From assembly GCA_017961765.1 (NCBI GenBank), contig JAGCWQ010000129.1:1-33078 (forward strand): 33,078 bases of DNA, given 5' to 3'. A model generated the notes under the pieces. It made no database searches, had not been told where the DNA came from, and saw nothing but the letters and a program-made list of their open reading frames with translations. Both the position numbers and the translations under genes were made by a program. The DNA is from Paludibacteraceae bacterium. GTDB taxonomy: Bacteria; Bacteroidota; Bacteroidia; Bacteroidales; Paludibacteraceae. This document shows, piece by piece, positions 23,622-30,400 of this stretch; position 1 is the first letter of the stretch, and each line of letters opens with the position of its first letter.

Positions 23622-23653
23622 TTTGCAGGATTGCCTAATAGTACGTACCTTTG
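23622..23653 (+). promoter_or_regulatory. Strong promoter for tRNA-Glu and rpsT
   Basis: TTTG at 23622-23625 (as ATTTGC) and TACCTTTG at 23646-23653, spaced by 20 bp, match the Bacteroidetes consensus at both elements. This is the best promoter in the window and lies 44 bp before the tRNA. Confidence 0.75.
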
Positions 23654-23697
23654 CATCGCAAATGAGAAACGCTAGTTAATCATTGCAAAATAAGGCT

Positions 23698-23769
23698 GGC
23701 CCATTCGTCTATCGGCTAGGACGCAAGATTTTCATTCTTGAAAGAGGAGTTCGATTCTCCTATGGGCTA
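23698..23769 (+). tRNA. tRNA-Glu (anticodon TTC)
   Basis: A 72-nt cloverleaf: acceptor stem GGCCCAT with ATGGGCT (first pair G-T), D arm from GTCT, anticodon stem CAAGA/TCTTG around loop TTTTCAT (anticodon TTC), T arm AGGAG-TTCGATT-CTCCT, and discriminator A. CCA is not encoded. It ends 23 bp before rpsT with no terminator between, so the two are likely on one transcript. Confidence 0.95.
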
Positions 23770-23792
23770 CTAACAATAAAAGAGATTATAAG

Positions 23793-24044
23793 ATGGCAAA
23801 TCACAAATCATCAGTAAAGAGAATCAGACAGACTGAGAAGAAGAATTTGCAAAATAGATATTATGCAAAGACTGCTCGTAACGCTGTAAGAGATCTTCGT
23901 GCTACTAAAGACAAGGAGGCTGCAATTAAGAGACTTCCTGAAGTTTCAAGCATGTTGGATAAGTTGGCTAAGAAAAACGTTATCCACAAGAACAAGGCAA
24001 GCAACTTGAAATCTAAGTTGGCTAAGTTGATCAACAAGCTTTAA
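23793..24044 (+). CDS. rpsT: 30S ribosomal protein S20
   Basis: An 83-residue, strongly basic helical protein that binds 16S rRNA early in small-subunit assembly. [18 protein letters not shown] at the N-terminus and the helical [18 protein letters not shown] region are characteristic of S20. Length is standard. It lies just after tRNA-Glu behind a shared promoter and is followed by a strong terminator, making a two-gene transcription unit. Confidence 0.97.
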   Translation: MANHKSSVKRIRQTEKKNLQNRYYAKTARNAVRDLRATKDKEAAIKRLPEVSSMLDKLAKKNVIHKNKASNLKSKLAKLINKL

Positions 24045-24066
24045 TAAGTTGATTCATACAAAATAG

Positions 24067-24092
24067 GGCTTCCTGATAAGGAAGCCTTTTTT
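24067..24092 (+). terminator. Rho-independent terminator after rpsT
   Basis: GGCTTCC (24067-24073) and GGAAGCC (24080-24086) form a 7-bp stem with a TGATAA loop, followed by six T. Confidence 0.9.
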
Positions 24093-24185
24093 GTTTTGTT
24101 GCCGGTGTATTGCTTTTTTTTGTTTATGGCTATCTGTTCTGACCCGTTGGCGATGAGGCGTATTGGAGGCATGGAACGATGCCAG

Positions 24186-24206
24186 CTCCCACATTTCGGT
24201 GTGGGG
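24186..24206 (+). repeat. Family 2 repeat, partial copy C
   Basis: CTCCCACATTTCGGTGTGGGG corresponds to the second hairpin of the family 2 repeat at 22240-22260; the first hairpin is missing. It sits between rpsT and the 3' end of mnmD. Confidence 0.5.
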
Positions 24207-24236
24207 TGGATTGCCGTTCGATTAGAGGTGCGGGGC

Positions 24237-24905
24237 TCACAATTCTCCTGATTTTTTGCCTCTCAAGATTTCTCTCTTTCCATTAAGTGGGCCAGCCAAC
24301 CGTTCTACCGAAAAGCCTGCTGTTTGTAGCATTCTCCGAACCACCCCTTTGGCGCAATAGGTGACAAAAATGCCATTAGGAGCCATGCATGTATATAGTT
24401 TGTCGAAGATTTCTTGTGTCCACATATCTGGTTGTTTTTCAGGTGCGAATGCATCGTAGTAGATAACGTCATACCCCTCTTCGATTTTTAGGGTGGTGAG
24501 GTCGCATTCGATTTTCCGCAGACGGAAATTTTCTGTAATTTCCTGCCATTCGTTCCACGGAACTTGATGGAGAATGGGGAAGTAGGAGGCTGTTTTTTTA
24601 TCCAATAATTTGTCGTAGTCCAACTGATGGACAATCTCTAAGGGGAGAGGGTAGCGTTCCAAAGTGGTGTAGTGAATTTTGCCCCTCTTTTCGGCTTCCT
24701 CTAAGGTTAGGATGGCGTTCAATCCGGTTCCGAATCCTACCTCCAAGATGCGGGGTTCTGTTGCTGTGCATTCGTGCAATCCCATCTTGATGAAGATGTG
24801 TTGCGACTCTGTCAACGCCCCTTTTATGGAGTGGTAATGCTCGTCTAAGGACGGTACGAAAATCGTTTTGCTCCCGTCTGCTGTGGATTGAATTTCTATT
24901 TCCAT
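24237..24905 (-). CDS. mnmD: tRNA 5-aminomethyl-2-thiouridine methyltransferase MnmD
   Basis: A 222-residue SAM-dependent methyltransferase of the MnmD (DUF752) family, which methylates the aminomethyl group at wobble U34 in some tRNAs to complete mnm5(s2)U. Family marks are GALTESQHIFI near residue 30, the SAM motif LEVGFGTGLNAILT, the active-site block YDAFAPEKQPDMW and GIFVTYCAKGVVRRML. It is the stand-alone methyltransferase, not the MnmC fusion with an oxidase domain. The window also contains tRNA-Glu(TTC), a usual substrate of this pathway, but the nearness may be chance. Confidence 0.9.
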   Translation of the reverse strand: MEIEIQSTADGSKTIFVPSLDEHYHSIKGALTESQHIFIKMGLHECTATEPRILEVGFGTGLNAILTLEEAEKRGKIHYTTLERYPLPLEIVHQLDYDKLLDKKTASYFPILHQVPWNEWQEITENFRLRKIECDLTTLKIEEGYDVIYYDAFAPEKQPDMWTQEIFDKLYTCMAPNGIFVTYCAKGVVRRMLQTAGFSVERLAGPLNGKREILRGKKSGEL

Positions 24906-24918
24906 ATTCTTTCTTTCT

Positions 24919-25112
24919 CCCCATCTTGAAAGATGGGGCTAATAATAGTGTCGTGTCTTCGACACGGCTTGTCTTGTTGCTTCAGCCTCTCTTTATCGGA
25001 TAGGGCAGGACTAATTAAGAATCTATTTTCGACGCTGCAAATATCAGCATTGCGTCCTTCTTCCCGTCTCGGAGAGACGTCACAATTAAAAGCCCCGCAC
25101 CTCGGTGTGGGG
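24919..25112. repeat. Cluster of four palindromes including family 2 repeat copy B
   Basis: CCCCATCTTGAAAGATGGGG (24919-24938), CGTGTCTTCGACACG (24952-24966), CGTCTCGGAGAGACG (25065-25079) and a hairpin from CCCCGCAC to GTGTGGGG (25093-25112). The last two, joined by TCACAATTAAAAG, form a close copy of the unit at 22211-22260. The whole gap between mnmD and typA (about 280 bp) is otherwise non-coding. Confidence 0.7.
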
Positions 25113-25133
25113 ATGAATGATAGGAATTTAATT

Positions 25134-25163
25134 AAAAAAGGATGTCTGTTCGGACATCCTTTT
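25134..25163. terminator. Terminator after typA (likely bidirectional)
   Basis: GGATGTC (25140-25146) and GACATCC (25153-25159) form the stem. On the minus strand it is followed by a run of six T, and on the plus strand by TTTTCT. It lies 23 bp beyond the typA stop. Confidence 0.8.
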
Positions 25164-25185
25164 CTAATATAATCCTTTGGGAAAA

Positions 25186-26988
25186 TTATTGTCTGTTTGC
25201 CTTCTTACGCTCGTTTTCGTCGAGGATGATCTTCCTCAAACGCATGCTCTTTGGCGTAACCTCTACATATTCATCCTCTTTGATGTATTCCAATGCCTCT
25301 TCCAATGAGAAGACTACTGGCGGGATGATTCTTGCCTTTTCGTCGGAACTCTTGGAACGCATGTTAGTCAACTGCTTTGATTTGGTTACGTTGACTACCA
25401 AGTCGATGTCTTTAGAGTGCTCTCCGACAACTTGTCCGGCGTAAACCTCGTCCTGAGGGAAGATGAAGAACTTACCACGATCCTGAAGTTTATCCAAAGC
25501 GTAGGCAAATGCTGTTCCGCTCTCCATTGCAATCATGGAACCGTTTGTTCTGCGCTCGATTTCGCCCTTGTAAGGTTGGTATTCGAGGAAGCGGTGAGCC
25601 ATGACAGCCTCGCCAGCAGATGCGGTCAACACATTGGTACGCAAACCGATGATACCTCTTGACGGGATGGTGAATTCCAAGTGGACACGGTCGCCTTTTC
25701 TCTCCATGGAGACCATATCACCCTTACGGGTTGCGACCATCTCGATGATCTTTCCTGAAACTTCATCCGGCAAGTCGATTGTGAGTTGCTCCACAGGCTC
25801 GCACTTAACGCCGTCGATCTCCTTGATGATAACTTGAGGTTGTCCCACTTGCAACTCGTAGCCCTCGCGACGCATTGTCTCGATGAGGACAGACAAGTGG
25901 AGCACGCCACGACCGAAGACTGTCCATTTGTCGTCTGTTGGGTCTTTCTTGACACGGAGGGCCAAGTTGCGGTCCAACTCCTTCTCCAAACGGTCGTTGA
26001 TATGTCTTGAGGTAACGAATTTTCCCTCTTTGCCGAAGAACGGTGAGTCGTTGATGGCGAAGACCATGCTCATGGTTGGCTCGTCGATGGCGATTGGAGG
26101 CAATGGCTCTGGATTCTCGATGCTACAGATAGAGTCTCCGATTTCGAAACCTTCGATACCTACAACGGCGCAAATTTCGCCGCAGTGAGCCTCTTGTACC
26201 TTGGCACGTCCGAATCCTTCGAACACGTGCAACTCACGGATTCTTGACTTGACGATGGTACCGTCACGCTTTACCAAAGCAACATCTTGGTTCTCCTTCA
26301 ACGAACCACGGTGGATACGACCGATTGCGATACGTCCTACGTAAGCTGAGTAGTCGAGTGAAGTAACCAACATTTGAGGAGTTCCCTCCAAATATTCAGG
26401 TTCAGGGATGTACTTGATGATGGCATCGAGTACAGGCGTGATGTCGTTCTCGCGAGGCTTTTTCCAATCGTCCGACATCCAGTTGTTCTTTGCCGAACCG
26501 TAGATGGTAGGGAAGTCGAGCTGCTCCTCTGTTGCGTCGAGGTTGAACATCAAGTCGAACACCTCCTCTTGAACTTCGTCTGGGCGGCAGTTAGGCTTGT
26601 CCACCTTGTTGATGACAACGATAGGTTTCAAACCGATTTGCAATGCCTTTTGTAGCACGAAACGGGTTTGAGGCATTGGGCCTTCGAAAGCGTCCACCAA
26701 AAGGAGCACGCCGTCGGCCATGTTGAGCACACGCTCCACCTCTCCACCGAAGTCGGAGTGTCCTGGAGTATCTATGATGTTGATTTTGTAGTCTTTGTAA
26801 CGGATAGAAACGTTTTTAGAAACGATTGTTATACCTCGTTCCCTTTCAAGGTCGTTGTTGTCGAGAATCAAATCGGTTGGTTTCTCGTGGTCCTTGAACA
26901 ATTGGCCTGCCAAAAGCATCTTGTCCACCAATGTGGTCTTGCCGTGGTCAACGTGAGCAATGATTGCTACATTTCTAATTTTCTGCAT
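25186..26988 (-). CDS. typA: Translational GTPase TypA/BipA
   Basis: A 600-residue ribosome-binding GTPase of the EF-G-like family, involved in ribosome assembly and stress or cold adaptation. The G domain carries AHVDHGKTT (residues 11-19), the ERGIT switch, DTPGH (73-77) and NKVD (127-130). The BipA-specific C-terminal half includes [19 protein letters not shown] and a region up to [15 protein letters not shown]. Length is typical (about 600). It is monocistronic on the minus strand with its own promoter-like sequence and terminator. Confidence 0.98.
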   Translation of the reverse strand: MQKIRNVAIIAHVDHGKTTLVDKMLLAGQLFKDHEKPTDLILDNNDLERERGITIVSKNVSIRYKDYKINIIDTPGHSDFGGEVERVLNMADGVLLLVDAFEGPMPQTRFVLQKALQIGLKPIVVINKVDKPNCRPDEVQEEVFDLMFNLDATEEQLDFPTIYGSAKNNWMSDDWKKPRENDITPVLDAIIKYIPEPEYLEGTPQMLVTSLDYSAYVGRIAIGRIHRGSLKENQDVALVKRDGTIVKSRIRELHVFEGFGRAKVQEAHCGEICAVVGIEGFEIGDSICSIENPEPLPPIAIDEPTMSMVFAINDSPFFGKEGKFVTSRHINDRLEKELDRNLALRVKKDPTDDKWTVFGRGVLHLSVLIETMRREGYELQVGQPQVIIKEIDGVKCEPVEQLTIDLPDEVSGKIIEMVATRKGDMVSMERKGDRVHLEFTIPSRGIIGLRTNVLTASAGEAVMAHRFLEYQPYKGEIERRTNGSMIAMESGTAFAYALDKLQDRGKFFIFPQDEVYAGQVVGEHSKDIDLVVNVTKSKQLTNMRSKSSDEKARIIPPVVFSLEEALEYIKEDEYVEVTPKSMRLRKIILDENERKKANRQ

Positions 26989-27016
26989 TTTCTATCACAA
27001 ATTTTTATTTGGGTTG

Positions 27017-27024
27017 CAAAGTTA
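27017..27024 (-). promoter_or_regulatory. -7 promoter element for typA
   Basis: CAAAGTTA on the plus strand reads TAACTTTG on the minus strand, an exact TAnnTTTG, 28 bp upstream of the typA ATG. No clear -33 TTTG at the usual distance. Confidence 0.5.
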
Positions 27025-27159
27025 GTCATTTTAATCGAAAGTTTGATTATCGTACGTCAAAAAACGTTTTTGAGGGCACGGCAGCTCTTTCATTTAAGCC
27101 CCTTTGAATCTTTAAAATTTAATCCAAAACATCATTCTGGGGATGTATGTCCTACCTTT

Positions 27160-27244
27160 CCCATAGGCTGAAAACTTTCCTATCGTCTGTATTAGGGGTG
27201 GCATGACACAGACACGAGTGCGAACCCATGGGCTGAAAGCCCGT
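27160..27244 (+). repeat. Two half-copies of the GGCTGAAAGCC hairpin element
   Basis: CCCATAGGCTGAAAA at 27160 and CCCATGGGCTGAAAGCCCGT at 27225 resemble each other and share the core hairpin of repeat family 1. They lie in the ~500-bp gap 26989-27485, which also holds the divergent promoters; no gene is seen there. Confidence 0.5.
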
Positions 27245-27283
27245 AAAAATTGACTTCTGCCATTGATATTCTTCCTTTTATCG

Positions 27284-27314
27284 CTTGCAGTCTGATTGGA
27301 AATTATTACCTTTG
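27284..27314 (+). promoter_or_regulatory. Promoter for the giant surface protein gene
   Basis: CTTG at 27284-27287 (as CTTGC) and TACCTTTG at 27307-27314 (exact TAnnTTTG) are spaced by 19 bp. The ATG at 27486 is 171 bp downstream, so the transcript would have a long leader in which I see no recognised riboswitch. Confidence 0.6.
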
Positions 27315-27485
27315 CACCGAGTGTGTCTGGAAAGGATTTTTAAGATAAACAACTGAATGCTATTAATTTATACTGTTGACATGAATGAATAACTACGGTG
27401 GATTTAAGTAATAGGGTTTTTGTTGCAAATTTAGTATTCCTAAAGTCACGCTTTAACTGATTGTGAATCTGATATAAACGATGAT

Positions 27486-30400
27486 ATGAAAAAATCCGTG
27501 GCGATTTTCAAAAAGAGTCTTTACTCATGCCTCTCTTCGGTTAGAGATAGCCTTTCTTTTGACTGGTTTTCTAAGTTTTCCCTTCTTCTGATGCTTTTGG
27601 GCCTCTCGTTTACGGGAGTTTCGGAACTTCGTGCGCAGGAGGCAGGCGGAGATCCTGAAGAGGTGGAAGTGACATTCTTGGTCAATCGTGGAGCTGAGGA
27701 TGAGGTATATGCGAAGATAACTCGTCTGCAAGGGGAGACCATCCAGAACATGCCTGCGGAGGATCCTGTCTATGAGGGACATGCTTTCCGAAATTGGGTG
27801 AATGCGGCAAATGGTGAGGTGGTGACCGAAGCAACCGTGGTGACCGAGGCCATGACGGTGCGTGCTGTCTTTGAGAATGTCGTGACTTTTGTGGTGGAAC
27901 GCAACGGAACACTCAAGACGCATGCCACCATTACCCGTGCTTTGGGCGAAACCGTCCAGTCCTTGCCTCAAGATCCGTTCATGGAAGGTTATGCCTTCCG
28001 TAACTGGGTTGATACGGAGACAGGCGAGGTGGTGACTGACGAGACCGTGGTGGATCACAACATGACCGCAAAGGCTGTCTTTGATGAGATTCATATCTAT
28101 ACGATTTCGGTAGAGTATTACTACCGTGATTGTCACGCTAATAAGGATGTGGTTATCGATGAGGCTTCTTATCTTATCGAAAACTTCCGAATCAAGGAAG
28201 ACCAGCCTTTCTCCATTACCTCTCCTGCTCAAACGGAGGTGCCTACCAACGTGAGGTTGTGTACGGCAGGGGCGACCTCGAATACTTTCTATCCTGAGCA
28301 GCAGACGCTTTTCATTACAAGGGAGGATTTGGATGGTGCCGTCAATTATGAACTCAAAAAGCGAGTGAAGTATGTGCCTGCCACAGCTGTGTTCTCCTAT
28401 GTCTATATGTTGAAGGATTTGGAGGGTGACGGCTATACGCAATTTGATAGTGAGAATAATATACCTGGTGCTTTACATTCTATGGTGATGGCTACGGTGA
28501 AGAACTATGAATTTGCCGAGTATGAAAGTACGACTCCGACAGAAATTACCATGCCGTTGGGGCAAAAAGTGCCGGTTTATTATACCCGTAAGAAATTCAT
28601 CTTGTCCTACAACACCATGGGAGGAACGCCGATCAACCCTGTCACAAAACTTTATGGCACGGAGGTGACGGTCACCTCTTCTAAACCAACCCGTACAGGC
28701 TATACCTTTGATGGCTGGTATCTTGACGAGGCCTATACGCAGAAGGCAGGAACAACGGTTACTCTAAATTCTGATGTAACCCTTTATGCGAAGTGGAAAG
28801 GAAAGAGTGTCAATTATACGATTGTCTATTTGTTTGAAAAATATAATTCAGAAGGAACAGAGACTTCCTTCGTTTATGATAACTCGGAGACTCGGCAGGC
28901 GGCTGTGGGCTCTACGGTCACCGCTACGGATGCGGGCATCCCTGATAAAACTCGTAAGGGTTGGGAAAAAGACGTGGTGCGAAATGCGACCTCAAGTGTC
29001 GAAGTGAAGGCGGACGGGTCTGCAGTGCTATATGTGTACTATAGGTTGGTGACGTATACGATTCGATTTAATGCGGGTAAATATCGTGTGGAAGGATGGA
29101 TTTCTTATACGGATTGTGATGTTTATGCTACCATGCCGGATTATGGTGTGACAAATCAGAGAGGACTTTTGTCTTATTCTATGACTGTTAAATTAGGTCA
29201 AGATATATCTTCTTCTTGGCCGATGAATGTGACGGGGTATTTTTCGTATAGGGGAGATTACTATGAGCCTTCTTTTTATGGTTGGGCTCATCCTACCAAC
29301 AATACAAATTATGTCACCAAGCGTATAACTGTTACGGAGGATTTGTTGCCGCAGTCGGGTACTTCTATCACCTATACGGCAAATTGGGTTTTTGCTAACT
29401 ATACAATTGCTGTTGAATATTGGTTGGAGGATGCGGATGGCAATTATCAGATAGACGAACGATTGAGCCAAGAGTTTAGCAGTCAAACACAAACCACAAA
29501 TTTGTCGGCCAAAGATATTGACGGCTATGTGCCTATTGATGGTACTCCATCTGGTTATCCTTCGACGGGTTATGAGTGTCCGCAAATTTTTGAGGAAGAT
29601 GACAATGGTGGCTATGTGATGGATGATGCGAAAAGTGTTCCTAATGTTACTTATCAAGAGTACAATGGACATTTTTATAGAGCAAGACAAGGCGAAACTG
29701 AAAAATGTACGGATGGAGAAGATGAATATTATTATAATGGAAGTTTTCAGTCGAGAAAGAAATATGGTAATGGATATATATATGTAAAAGATAATTCTCG
29801 AAGTTTAGAGCAGTATGGCGTTTATTATCAACCTTATAATGGTAATTATTATCGTTTGAGATGTCCGGAGTATACCATTGATTATGGCAAACAAAGATAT
29901 AGCATTCCGGATTGTAGACAAACCTATCGGTTCTACTATAATCGAAACACCTATTCCATCACCTATTACGATGGAAGTGCCATATTGGACACTAAATCGG
30001 ATATCCGTTTTGGTGCCAACATCAATACCTCCACCTACAACTATGTCCCTTCCCATCCAGAGGGCAAGGAGGACTATACGTGGTGTGGATGGAAGAAAGA
30101 TTCCAAGTTGACAGCTGATTATATGTTTGGGGTGATGCCATCCAACGATTTGGCGCTCTATGCTTGTTGGCAGGCTCCTCAATATACCGTTACCTTCAAC
30201 TACAATTACGAAGGAGCTTCGGAACCGTTCAATGCGCAGACGGTGGATAAGTATATGGCGGCGGAAGACCCTGGCGTGCCTTCCCGTGCCCATTATGAGT
30301 TTGACGGTTGGTACACGGAGTCAACTGGAGGAGATCGATATGTGGTGGGTTCTCAGGTGACGGAGGATATTTCCCTCTATGCCCATTGGCGACTTCTTCC

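Noticed and set aside
27425..27435. Minus-strand TAAATTTG-like -7 motif in the leader of the giant gene
   Set aside because: No minus-strand gene follows and no -33 element is present; chance match in AT-rich DNA.
27525..28442. 305-codon minus-strand frame inside the giant gene
   Set aside because: The plus-strand frame is continuous from 27486 with signal peptide and repeats; the minus frame is a composition artefact.
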